Assembly: GCF_009372255.1 (NCBI RefSeq)
Contig: NZ_LXGN01000056.1
Location: forward strand, 366,516-430,515
Length of the DNA stretch: 64,000 bases
Source of the DNA: Acinetobacter guerrae
Lineage (GTDB): Bacteria; Pseudomonadota; Gammaproteobacteria; Pseudomonadales; Moraxellaceae
Reading direction: 5' to 3'
The translations under genes and the position numbers were made by a program. Numbering within the stretch: position 1 is the first letter of the stretch; each line of letters opens with the position of its first letter. The notes beneath the pieces were generated by a model. It had not been told where the DNA came from. It did not search any database and worked only from the letters and a program-made list of their open reading frames with translations. This document shows, one piece after another, positions 36,664 to 44,928 of this stretch.

Positions 36664-39600
36664 ATGTCATCCAACTCATCTGTGTCTTATCATCCGATTA
36701 CCGATATTGAATTTTCTGGTTTACATTTAATTGAAGCTTCGGCAGGTACAGGTAAAACTTTTACCCTTTCTAGTTTAATGGTACGCATTTTTCTAGAAAA
36801 ATATTTGCCCAATCAGGTGATTGCGACCACATTTACCCGTGCTGCGGCAGCAGAGTTGAAAACTCGAATACGACTGCGTTTGCAAGACATGTATCGTGAT
36901 TTACAAGCCTATCGTGGTCTGACTGAATCAGAAATTTTATTGCAAGCAACACAGCAATCTGATCCTTTGATGCAGCATGTGTTGCGTACCTTTGCGACAC
37001 GGATTGGTTATGCCTGCGAACGCTTAAAACTGGTGCTGGATCAGTTGGATGAACTCTTTGTCGGTACATTGGATAGCTTTAGTCAAAAACTATTACGCGA
37101 ATTTGCATTTGAAAGCGGCAAGATCGAACGCGCACAAATCACGGATGATGCCAAACGCTATACTCGGCAGTTGATTCATGATGTATTGCGTGAGTGGATT
37201 CAGGCACAACCACAACAACTGATCGATGGTTTGTATCATATGGGCACTTTAAAAAGTGTTGATGCTTTTGTCGATGTTGTAGAAAATTCGCTGAATTTTG
37301 GCTCTGCGCATTTTCAGTCCATTTCAAAACCAGAAATTAATTTTCATCGCTTTGAACAGGCTTTAGATGAACTATTGAAAGAGCAGGCTCTGGTTGGACA
37401 ATTGCATGAATATTATTTATTTGATGGCAAGTATTATAAAAATATTCAAAAAGCGATGGGAGTTAAATTAAATCATGCACTGGTTGAAGCTTTGCCGAAA
37501 CTTGTCGATGCTATTCATTTGAAAGGGAAAAATGTTTACTTCAATCGTGCGTTATTTTATCCAATCGAAACCTTATTTTTAACTGAAGATAAAGAAACTC
37601 GGAAAAAGTTTTTTAATAAATGTGAACAACACATTCAGGATGATTTTTTTAATCATCCACTTATTCAAATATTAAAAACAATGACCGAGATTCGTTTAGG
37701 AATTGAGAAAGATTTACAACGCCTAAGCCAACAATTGAAAGCGCATTTATGTCTTGAAGTTAAACAGCGCCTACCACAATTACTACAACAAAAAGGTGAA
37801 ACCACATTTTCACAACAAATTCGCACCCTTGCAGATGCGTTGCAAGGCGAGCAAGGACAACGGTTTGCGATTTTTGTTCAAGCCCGCTATCCCTTGATTT
37901 TGGTTGATGAGTTTCAGGATACCAATCAGGATCAGGACGATATGCTAGCTAGTATTTGGCGGCATCCACAGCGTTACCAAAAAGGCTGCATGATTATGGT
38001 TGGTGACCGTAAACAGGCAATTTATGGCTTTCGTGGTGGCGATATGCTGACTTTTTTAAATGCATACCAAGATATTAAAGCCAAGCAAGGTCGAGAATAT
38101 AAGCTCAATTTTAATCATCGTTCGGTCAAGGAGTTAGTGGAAGTTGTTGATCATCTATTTCAACAGCAACCTGATTTTGGTGAACAGGTTATTTATGACC
38201 CGATTCAGGCTGGTTCACGCGCACATCCTGCCTTGATCGATCAAGGTCAGCCCAATGTTGCACCTTTACGCTGGTTTATGCTGAGTGATAAATCTAAAGA
38301 GGCTGAGCAGGTTGCATGGAAAATTCGTGCATTGCTCAATCAGTCGCAGGCAGGGGAATTGTATTTACAGGCAGAACAATCTCAGCATGTCATTGAAGAT
38401 GACATTGCGGTACTTTCCAAAAACCATGTGGCACTCGATGCAGTACAGTCTGCTTTGGAGTATCTGGGTATTCGGGTCAATCGCCCTTCACGGCGCAGTG
38501 TATTTGATCATCCGATAGCGCAGGATGTAGCTGCCTTACTTACCGCTGTTTTACATCCTTATGACGAAGCAAAAATTAAACGTGCTGTATTAAGCCGCCT
38601 TATTGGATTTAATCTTAAACAATTGATGGAACTGGAGCAGACTGCGGAAGGTTTAAGTGGCTATATTGCAACATTTGATCATTTACGTGAACTTTGGTTG
38701 CAACAGGGCTTTTTAACTGCATGGCAAGCGTGTATGAGCCAATTTAAGGTTTGGCAAAATCTGGTGGCACAGCACAGTAAAGATAATGAACGCGATGTGG
38801 TGAATTTGCGTCACTTGGGTGAAATTTTAAGTCAGCACAGTGAGCATTATCAGGGTGCGCAAAATCTATATCATTGGTATTTAAAGCAGCTCCAAGCACC
38901 GAGCCAACGTGATTGGGAAATGGAACGCAAACTTTCCAGTGATGCAGGCATTCAACTGATGACCATTCACCAATCCAAAGGCTTAGAGTTTAAGATTGTA
39001 TTTTTATTGAGAGCAGATAAACCCTTTAAAGATCAAAATAACGCATTAAATTTTTCGACTGTAGAAGTTACCCATCCTGAAAATGGACAAGTGACCACGC
39101 AACGGGTCATCGCGATTAAAGATAAAGAACGTTTAAGCCCCGAAGCGTTGGAACAAAATGATCAACGTAGCAAGGCTGAACAAAATCGATTGTGGTATGT
39201 CGCACTCACCCGTGCCAGCCATCGGGTTTATGCCATGATGCAGGATCAGCAACAAAAAACACAGGATGCATTGGCATTTTGGAAAGATCAGACGGGTACT
39301 TTTCAACATCACTATGCTACTGATGAGCTTGAACTTACACAATGCCCACCAAGATTCAAATCAACAGTAAGTGAACCGAAACTGACACTTTATGCACAGC
39401 CTTTACCTACACAGCGTTTTTATGCACGTGGTAAAACCAGTTTTAGTTATCTGGCACAACATTTAAAACCTCATCAAATGGTCAGCGATGTGTTGTCTGC
39501 ACAGGATCAAAGATTAGAACAAGCCGAAGATGAACAAGATCTCTTAATTTTTGAAACATCCACGACAACACAGCCGATTGATTGGATTCAGCAAAATTTC

Positions 39601-40371
39601 CCCAAAGGCACACTTGCAGGGAATTTCCTGCATGAGATTTTTGAACATGTTGATTTTCAGGATCAAAGTGAATGGATCACTGAGATTCGGCGGCGTTTTA
39701 AAAATGATTATGGTACTTTATGGGATCAGCTTTATTCGACTTATCAACAGGATTTTCCTGAACAGAAACAGGATGAAAGCCGACTTTATGGGTGGTTAGC
39801 AGATTGGTTAAGGCAAGTATTAACCACACCATTACATCAAAATTTTCAACTGCAACAATTACAGGCGGGGCAGTTCTTATCGGAATGTCCTTTTTATCTG
39901 GCTTTATCTGATCGTGTACTGGCGATGCGTCGCATTCAGCAATTATTTATAGAGTACCAGATTGAAATGCCTGATTTTCTGGATGCTCATGCCGCGCGCT
40001 ACTTAAATGGTTCAATTGATTTGATGTATTTCGATGGTTCAAGGTTTCATATTGCCGATTATAAAAGCAATTATCTGGGTAAGGACTTGAATGATTATCA
40101 GACAGATGCGATTCAGCAGAATATGCGTCAATCAAGTTATTGGTTACAGGCTGCACTGTATTTGGTGGCTTTACATCGTTATTTAAAAGTGAAATTGCAA
40201 CATTATCAGATCGAGCAGCATTTGGGTGGCGCAACGTATTTGTATTTGCGTGGTATGAATGGAACAGCAGGACAGGGTTATTATTATTGGCAACCTGACA
40301 CTGAGTTTATTTTACGTTTGGATGCAATTTTAGGTTACTTTAATTTTGATCAGAGTACTGAGGATAAATAA
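36664..40371 (+). CDS. recB: Exodeoxyribonuclease V beta subunit RecB
   Basis: 3'-5' helicase and nuclease subunit of RecBCD. The 1235-aa product has the Walker A motif EASAGTGKTFTLSSLMVRIFLE (about 23-44), motif Ia TFTRAAAAELK, DEFQDTNQDQ (motif II), GDRKQAIYGFRGGD (III), MTIHQSKGLEFKIVFLL (V) and LWYVALTRASHRVY (VI). The C-terminal nuclease domain contains NGSIDLMYFDGSRFHIADYKSN, the D...D-x-K catalytic set. The product is complete and appears active. The upstream recC gene and downstream recD gene are on the same strand. Confidence 0.97.
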   Translation: MSSNSSVSYHPITDIEFSGLHLIEASAGTGKTFTLSSLMVRIFLEKYLPNQVIATTFTRAAAAELKTRIRLRLQDMYRDLQAYRGLTESEILLQATQQSDPLMQHVLRTFATRIGYACERLKLVLDQLDELFVGTLDSFSQKLLREFAFESGKIERAQITDDAKRYTRQLIHDVLREWIQAQPQQLIDGLYHMGTLKSVDAFVDVVENSLNFGSAHFQSISKPEINFHRFEQALDELLKEQALVGQLHEYYLFDGKYYKNIQKAMGVKLNHALVEALPKLVDAIHLKGKNVYFNRALFYPIETLFLTEDKETRKKFFNKCEQHIQDDFFNHPLIQILKTMTEIRLGIEKDLQRLSQQLKAHLCLEVKQRLPQLLQQKGETTFSQQIRTLADALQGEQGQRFAIFVQARYPLILVDEFQDTNQDQDDMLASIWRHPQRYQKGCMIMVGDRKQAIYGFRGGDMLTFLNAYQDIKAKQGREYKLNFNHRSVKELVEVVDHLFQQQPDFGEQVIYDPIQAGSRAHPALIDQGQPNVAPLRWFMLSDKSKEAEQVAWKIRALLNQSQAGELYLQAEQSQHVIEDDIAVLSKNHVALDAVQSALEYLGIRVNRPSRRSVFDHPIAQDVAALLTAVLHPYDEAKIKRAVLSRLIGFNLKQLMELEQTAEGLSGYIATFDHLRELWLQQGFLTAWQACMSQFKVWQNLVAQHSKDNERDVVNLRHLGEILSQHSEHYQGAQNLYHWYLKQLQAPSQRDWEMERKLSSDAGIQLMTIHQSKGLEFKIVFLLRADKPFKDQNNALNFSTVEVTHPENGQVTTQRVIAIKDKERLSPEALEQNDQRSKAEQNRLWYVALTRASHRVYAMMQDQQQKTQDALAFWKDQTGTFQHHYATDELELTQCPPRFKSTVSEPKLTLYAQPLPTQRFYARGKTSFSYLAQHLKPHQMVSDVLSAQDQRLEQAEDEQDLLIFETSTTTQPIDWIQQNFPKGTLAGNFLHEIFEHVDFQDQSEWITEIRRRFKNDYGTLWDQLYSTYQQDFPEQKQDESRLYGWLADWLRQVLTTPLHQNFQLQQLQAGQFLSECPFYLALSDRVLAMRRIQQLFIEYQIEMPDFLDAHAARYLNGSIDLMYFDGSRFHIADYKSNYLGKDLNDYQTDAIQQNMRQSSYWLQAALYLVALHRYLKVKLQHYQIEQHLGGATYLYLRGMNGTAGQGYYYWQPDTEFILRLDAILGYFNFDQSTEDK

Positions 40372-40381
40372 CTATGAAAAA

Positions 40382-40481
40382 TGCGGATAATTGCTGTAAT
40401 GTTATTATAATCAAATAGTTGATTTGTGGATAAATATGTTAATAAGCTTGTGGAAAAGCTTGAGGATAACTGTGTGGAAAA
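40382..40481 (+). repeat. Cluster of DnaA-box-like 9-mers / 12-bp iteron-like repeats at the recD start
   Basis: TGTGGATAA at 40425-40433 is an exact reverse complement of the DnaA box TTATCCACA. Related 9-mers in the same orientation are TGCGGATAA (40382), TGTGGAAAA (40449), TGAGGATAA (40461) and TGTGGAAAA (40473). From 40424 to 40483 the sequence has a 12-bp period (five units such as CTTGTGGAAAAG). If translated in recD they encode a tetrapeptide-like repeat VDKY/VNKL/VEKL. Confidence 0.6.
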
Positions 40482-42234
40482 GCAAACAGGTGCTGAAAAT
40501 GCAGAAATGACATGGCTGAAAGACTGGAGTGAGTATTTAGCTCAAGCGCCATTCAATCTCAGGGAGCGCAATTCTGCCGAAATTGCAGTGTTGTTGCAAG
40601 CATTAATTGATGTAAGTTTGCAGGGTGATAGCGGTTTGGTGATTTCTTCAACAGCACTTCCCGAAACAGACGGTTTTATTCTTGAAGAACAGCAGGCGAA
40701 AACCCAGATTGCGCCTATGATTTATGATGGTGAATTGTTGGCCTTATATCGTTATTGGTCATTGGAACAACGTTTGGCGAGCCAAATTACACGCTTAAGC
40801 ACACAAAATATTCAGGCGATTTCGATTGATGCTTATCGGGACTTATTGCAAGATATTCACCAAAAAGCTGCTTTGGCGATGGTCGCCAGTCAAGCTTTGA
40901 ATATTATTACAGGTGGGCCTGGAACGGGTAAAACTTATACACTTGCGCGAATCATAGCGGTATTAAATCAGGCTATTCCAGATATTCGTATTGCAATGGC
41001 AGCGCCCACAGGCAAGGCAGCACAGCGCATGCAGGAAGCTCTACAAGCTTCATTTAATGATGAAAATTTATTGGCTTCTGGTCTGATCACTGAAACTTTA
41101 AAACAGCAAAAAACTCAAACCTTGCATCGATTACTTGGTCTGGGTCATCGGCAGATTCCACGTTTTCATACTAAACAACCTTTGCCTTATGATGTGATCG
41201 TGATTGATGAAGCTTCGATGCTTGATTTAAATTTGGCAACTTTATTATTTGAAGCGATTCCACAAGATTGTCGAGTGATTTTATTAGGCGATGCCAAACA
41301 GTTAGCTTCGGTTGATGTGGGGTCAGTATTGGCCGATTTACAGCAAGTGCCTAAACTCGCCCAACATCAGGTGAATTTGACCACTAGCCGTCGTTTTGGA
41401 GCAGATGCCAAGATTGGACAACTAGCTAGTTTTATTCAATCTGTCGATATTGGGCAATCGGCTGAACAGGTTTTACAACAATTCGAACAACAGATTGCTA
41501 CTCCTACAACTTTACAAAAAATTGAGCTGACATCCTCCATGAGCGATGTGGTACAGATTGAATATTTACCTGATCAAATCTTCGATTTGATGCCTTATTA
41601 TGAGCGGGTAGTGGCAGGCTATATTCCATTTTTAACGCAGCTTAAAGCTTATCAGCAGTCGGGTTATGCTCAGGACAATATAGATGCTGTGATGCAAGCA
41701 TTCGATCAGTATCGAATTTTGGTGGCAATTCGCTTTGGTGATTTTGGTCTGGAACAAATAAATCGCTATGTTGAACAATGGTTAACACAGCATTTATACG
41801 TTTTACCTGTCGGCGGCTGGTATATTGGTCGTCCAGTAATGATGACTTATAACGATTACCAACTTGGTATTTCTAATGGGGATATTGGATTGTGTTTTCG
41901 ACACCGTACAGAGCCTGAACAGTTCGAAGTCTATTTTCCAAGTTTGAATCAATGGATTGCAGCACATCGCTTGCCTAAAAATATTCAGACAGCTTTTGCT
42001 TTAACCATCCATAAATCACAAGGTTCAGAATTTGCACATACTATGGTGGTCTTTGATCATTCAGCAGAAAAATTGCTGAGTCAAGAACTGATTTATACCG
42101 CGATTACCCGCGCCAAAAAAGCAGTTAGTTTATTGATAGATCGTCAGGCGTGGGTGAAAGCCTTGACTGTCAAGACAACAAGGAAAAGTGGACTAATTAG
42201 AAAAATTAATAAAAAATTCTTATTGTTAAGTTGA
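40426..42234 (+). CDS. recD: Exodeoxyribonuclease V alpha subunit RecD
   Basis: 5'-3' helicase subunit of RecBCD. From the GTG at 40426 the product is 602 aa. Walker A NIITGGPGTGKTYTLARI lies at about 162-179, motif II VIVIDEASMLDL, motif III LLGDAKQLASVDVGSVLADL, and the C-terminal motifs are FALTIHKSQGSEFAHTMVVF and ELIYTAITRAKKAV. The N-terminal domain (about 30-120) is the RecC-binding part. The start is uncertain: ATG at 40507 (MTWLKDWSEYL) would remove the repetitive first 27 residues, which overlap the 12-bp repeats. Neither start has a strong ribosome site. Confidence 0.93.
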   Translation: MDKYVNKLVEKLEDNCVEKQTGAENAEMTWLKDWSEYLAQAPFNLRERNSAEIAVLLQALIDVSLQGDSGLVISSTALPETDGFILEEQQAKTQIAPMIYDGELLALYRYWSLEQRLASQITRLSTQNIQAISIDAYRDLLQDIHQKAALAMVASQALNIITGGPGTGKTYTLARIIAVLNQAIPDIRIAMAAPTGKAAQRMQEALQASFNDENLLASGLITETLKQQKTQTLHRLLGLGHRQIPRFHTKQPLPYDVIVIDEASMLDLNLATLLFEAIPQDCRVILLGDAKQLASVDVGSVLADLQQVPKLAQHQVNLTTSRRFGADAKIGQLASFIQSVDIGQSAEQVLQQFEQQIATPTTLQKIELTSSMSDVVQIEYLPDQIFDLMPYYERVVAGYIPFLTQLKAYQQSGYAQDNIDAVMQAFDQYRILVAIRFGDFGLEQINRYVEQWLTQHLYVLPVGGWYIGRPVMMTYNDYQLGISNGDIGLCFRHRTEPEQFEVYFPSLNQWIAAHRLPKNIQTAFALTIHKSQGSEFAHTMVVFDHSAEKLLSQELIYTAITRAKKAVSLLIDRQAWVKALTVKTTRKSGLIRKINKKFLLLS

Positions 42235-42289
42235 CCTATTCTATAGACAGGTCTGTACGAAAATGCTTACAAAGATTCGAGAAATTTGC

Positions 42290-42478
42290 TGATAGAGCAT
42301 ATGAGCTTTTTTTGAGATCATAGTTTTGCACAAAAAGCTCAGCAAGGAATGCTGAGAAAATCGCAAAACAATAACCATAAAGTTGAAAAACAGCGAACTT
42401 ACAGTGAAGTAAGTGATAAGCGAGGAAATTTACAGCCGCTAAGCCTTGTAGTTTTGGGAGAGACTACAGGGCTTTTTT
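42290..42478 (+). ncRNA. Candidate structured small RNA downstream of recD
   Basis: Serial hairpins end in an intrinsic terminator. A nested hairpin has outer arms GTTTTGC/GCAAAAC and inner arms CTCAGCA/TGCTGAG with loop AGGAA (about 42323-42369). A second hairpin has arms ACTTAC/GTAAGT near 42398. AGCG/CGCT follows, around another AGGAA. The terminator stem AGCCTTGTAGT/ACTACAGGGCT (42442-42473) is followed by TTTTTT. GGA in several loops recalls CsrA/RsmA-binding RNAs. The 5' end is a guess; no firm promoter was seen. It could instead be the recD 3' UTR. Confidence 0.4.
42442..42478 (+). terminator. Intrinsic terminator downstream of recD / candidate RNA
   Basis: An 11-bp stem AGCCTTGTAGT/ACTACAGGGCT (one G:T) has a 10-nt loop and is followed by TTTTTTAT. 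It lies 208 bp after the recD stop. Confidence 0.85.
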
Positions 42479-42771
42479 ATTGCTCCTTTTTTATTTTTAT
42501 CAATTAAAATTTGAAAGAACAGTAAAAAAGATAATGGGTTAAATCAAATAAATAGTGGAATATCAATAGAATGAAACCATGTAAGTTTTGACTTACATAT
42601 CGATACGAAAAATACTACTTTTCTACATAATTAGTTGTGGCAGAATGGCAAGGGTAAGAAGTCATTATGAATGTTTAAAGTACATTCATAATGGTAGCAC
42701 AAGGGGTAGTTAACCCTATACAACAATAAAATAAAACAATAACGATGCAAAATAAAAATACAGCGCAAAAG

Positions 42772-42797
42772 AGCCCAAGTTATGCTTGGGCTTCTTT
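42772..42797 (-). terminator. Terminator of the serine hydrolase gene
   Basis: The stem AGCCCAAG/CTTGGGCT (8 bp) has a 5-nt loop. On minus it is followed by CTTTTG, directly after the hydrolase stop. T-rich sequence on the plus side suggests it may work in both directions. Confidence 0.75.
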
Positions 42798-42801
42798 TTA
42801 T

Positions 42802-44109
42802 CTATATGGTTTGTACCCATTCATGTTCAGTCTGATCTGAACCAAAAAGTGAACGACGTGATTGTTTTGGAATTCGCGGGCATTGTGTTGAAATTTGATA
42901 AAGTACATTCCCCAATGCTGGCAAATGTGTGCCAATCACCGATTTACCTGTAGTTAAAAATGATACGCTAATGTCTCGTTCAGGGTCGGCCCAACATAAA
43001 ATATTGGAAAATCCGATATGACCAAAGGCTTGTCCTGTTTGCGGGCCAAACAATCCAATCGGGTTGCTGCCAAGCATTGGACCTAGTGCGTAACGCATTG
43101 GTGCGAGTAGGGTACGATCCAGACTGGTTACAGACGTCGGTATAGTGGCACGAAATACCGTGCGGGGGCTCATAATCTGTTTACCGTTGTATTGACCCCC
43201 ACTCAACAACATTTCAAAAAAGCGACCTGCCTGTTCGGCGCTAGTATAAATATTGCCTGCGGGGCAAATACTATCCATAAAACGAGTGTCGTTGGTTACA
43301 TCAACGGCCAATTGTAAACCGCCGCCAAGCACATGATTGAGGTAATGATCTGTTCCCAGACGAGGATGTAAACCCGTTGGATAATTTAAGGCAACTTGTT
43401 CCCGATATTCTGGTTTTAAACCATAATTGAAATACGTCATATTCATAGGTTTTTCGATGGTTTCATGTAGAAAATGACGTAGATCCTGACCTGTAACGCG
43501 CTCAATCAACTCACCTAAAATATAGCCTGCTGTAACCGCATGATATGCCAGACGTGAACCCGATACAGAGATGGGTTTTGCTGCATATAATCGTTTTAAA
43601 ATTTCATCTTTATCGAACAGTAATCCAGGTGTTACTTCACCTTCGATTTTGGGAATACCACCACGATGAGAAAGCAAATGAAATATCGTGGTGCGGCGTT
43701 TACCATGTACAGCATATTCAGGAATATAATAACTAATTGGGTCGAGTAAATTAATTTCGCCTTGTTCATCAAGCATATGGATGAGCATGGCAGTTATCAT
43801 TTTAGAGGCAGAAAATAAACAAACAGGGGTGTCTGGCGAGCCGATTTTTGCCGTTGTACTCAAACCTTGCGTCGAATTTCCTGATGCATATCCCAAACTG
43901 CGATTAAGTAAAACTTTTCCATGACGACGTAAACAAAAGCCGATAAATGGATAATTTCCAGTTTTATAAGCCCCTTCTACACTTTTCCATATTTTTTGTA
44001 GTTGTTGCTCGGTCATGCCCCCTTGTTCTGGGTTGACTTCATCCTGACTACGCATCACTGAAATAAGATTGTGAGGGACAAAACAAGTATTGGTTGATAG
44101 TAATTTCAC
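42802..44109 (-). CDS. Serine hydrolase of the beta-lactamase class C / EstB-like family
   Basis: 435-aa protein with the penicillin-binding-protein-like fold. The nucleophile motif is S-A-S-K (CLFSASKMITAMLIHML, near residue 100). The second motif is a tyrosine in RLAYHAVTAGYILGELIERVTG, and the third is HIGF in place of KTG. This matches esterase-type members (Beta-lactamase, PF00144) more than true AmpC. LLSHRGGIP near 148 is typical. No signal peptide is apparent, so it is probably cytoplasmic. It diverges from rpsO. Substrate unknown; resistance to beta-lactams is not implied. Confidence 0.85.
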   Translation of the reverse strand: MKLLSTNTCFVPHNLISVMRSQDEVNPEQGGMTEQQLQKIWKSVEGAYKTGNYPFIGFCLRRHGKVLLNRSLGYASGNSTQGLSTTAKIGSPDTPVCLFSASKMITAMLIHMLDEQGEINLLDPISYYIPEYAVHGKRRTTIFHLLSHRGGIPKIEGEVTPGLLFDKDEILKRLYAAKPISVSGSRLAYHAVTAGYILGELIERVTGQDLRHFLHETIEKPMNMTYFNYGLKPEYREQVALNYPTGLHPRLGTDHYLNHVLGGGLQLAVDVTNDTRFMDSICPAGNIYTSAEQAGRFFEMLLSGGQYNGKQIMSPRTVFRATIPTSVTSLDRTLLAPMRYALGPMLGSNPIGLFGPQTGQAFGHIGFSNILCWADPERDISVSFLTTGKSVIGTHLPALGNVLYQISTQCPRIPKQSRRSLFGSDQTEHEWVQTI

Positions 44110-44247
44110 AGCAAATCCATTTCTTTTCTTTTTATATCAGGCTAGTGTGCAGAGCTGTTATGTAAATGTCAGTGTCTTAAATGACCAGTATGCATGCGTA
44201 TTATGCAATGAAATATTGCCAAGCGGATAAGCTGCATGATTTAAGAA

Positions 44248-44276
44248 TTGTCAATTCGACCTGAATCCTTTAAAAT
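44248..44276 (+). promoter_or_regulatory. Sigma70 promoter of rpsO
   Basis: The -35 TTGTCA (44248-44253) and -10 TAAAAT (44271-44276) are separated by exactly 17 bp. Predicted transcription starts near 44283, leaving a leader of about 100 nt. The leader can fold (CTGC/GCAG near 44285-44306), which is compatible with S15 autoregulation as known in other gammaproteobacteria. Confidence 0.7.
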
Positions 44277-44381
44277 ATGTCACTGCTGTAGTGATGCACG
44301 GCAGTCAGTAGGTTTGGGTTTTACCTTAAATTTATTGATCAGTATCAATCTATTTTATTTTAAGCATCTCGGAGAAATCGA

Positions 44382-44651
44382 ATGGCTTTAACTAACACAG
44401 ATCGCGCAGAGATCATCGCTAAATTTGCTCGTGCTGAAAACGACACTGGTTCACCAGAAGTACAAGTTGCTTTATTGACTGCACAAATCAATGATTTGCA
44501 AGGTCACTTTAAAGAACACAAACACGACCATCATAGCCGTCGCGGTCTTATCCGTATGGTTAACCAACGTCGTAAATTACTTGACTACTTAAATGGTAAA
44601 GACCATGGTCGTTATGTAAGTCTAATTAACGAACTAGGTTTACGTCGTTAA
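44382..44651 (+). CDS. rpsO: 30S ribosomal protein S15
   Basis: Primary 16S rRNA-binding protein of the small subunit. The 89-aa product shows the S15 signature [48 protein letters not shown]. It is preceded by a CGGAG ribosome site. It is followed by pnp, the conserved rpsO-pnp order. S15 commonly represses its own translation through its mRNA leader. Confidence 0.98.
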   Translation: MALTNTDRAEIIAKFARAENDTGSPEVQVALLTAQINDLQGHFKEHKHDHHSRRGLIRMVNQRRKLLDYLNGKDHGRYVSLINELGLRR

Positions 44652-44729
44652 TTCGATTTCAGGCTTGATTTTCGGTATTTATATGACGTTGTGTCTAAGC
44701 GTTAATAAAATAGTACTGAAAAGAAAGTA

Positions 44730-44784
44730 TCATTTAGTGTGTGTCACTAAATGACTTTAGAAGGGGCGATTGTTCGCTCCTTCT
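44730..44784 (+). promoter_or_regulatory. rpsO-pnp intercistronic hairpins
   Basis: Two stem-loops in series. TCATTTAGTG/CACTAAATGA (10 bp, 44730-44754) is followed by AGAAGGGGCGA/TCGCTCCTTCT (11 bp with one G:T, 44759-44784), then TTTG. The second probably acts as a leaky terminator of rpsO. Further down, TCTAGTG (44797) can pair with CACTAGA (44887) around an inner hairpin CCATTG/CAATGG, giving a branched pnp leader. In E. coli the pnp leader is cut by RNase III and mediates PNPase autoregulation. Confidence 0.6.
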
Positions 44785-44928
44785 TTGTGTTTATTCTCTA
44801 GTGAGGTCGGCTTCTAAGCTTTGTCATTGACCATTGTTTGTAATCATCTGATCGCAATGGTTTGAATGCCAAACCTTAGGGGTCTCCACTAGAATAACTG
44901 TTCAAAAAGAACCAGGAAAATATAATAC

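Larger units (their letters stand above)
42235..42801. other. Gene-free region after recD rich in hairpins
   Basis: A 567-bp gap between recD (plus) and the serine hydrolase gene (minus). It contains a candidate structured RNA ending in a terminator (42290-42478) and two further perfect inverted repeats: ATGTAAGT/ACTTACAT at 42579-42598, and CATTATGAATGT/ACATTCATAATG at 42663-42693. The hydrolase terminator at 42772 closes it. No ORF above background is present. Confidence 0.6.

Noticed and set aside
42802-44109. Calling the serine hydrolase an AmpC beta-lactamase
   Set aside because: SxxK is present, but the YxN and KTG positions are esterase-like (tyrosine in YHAVTAG, HIGF), and no signal peptide is apparent.
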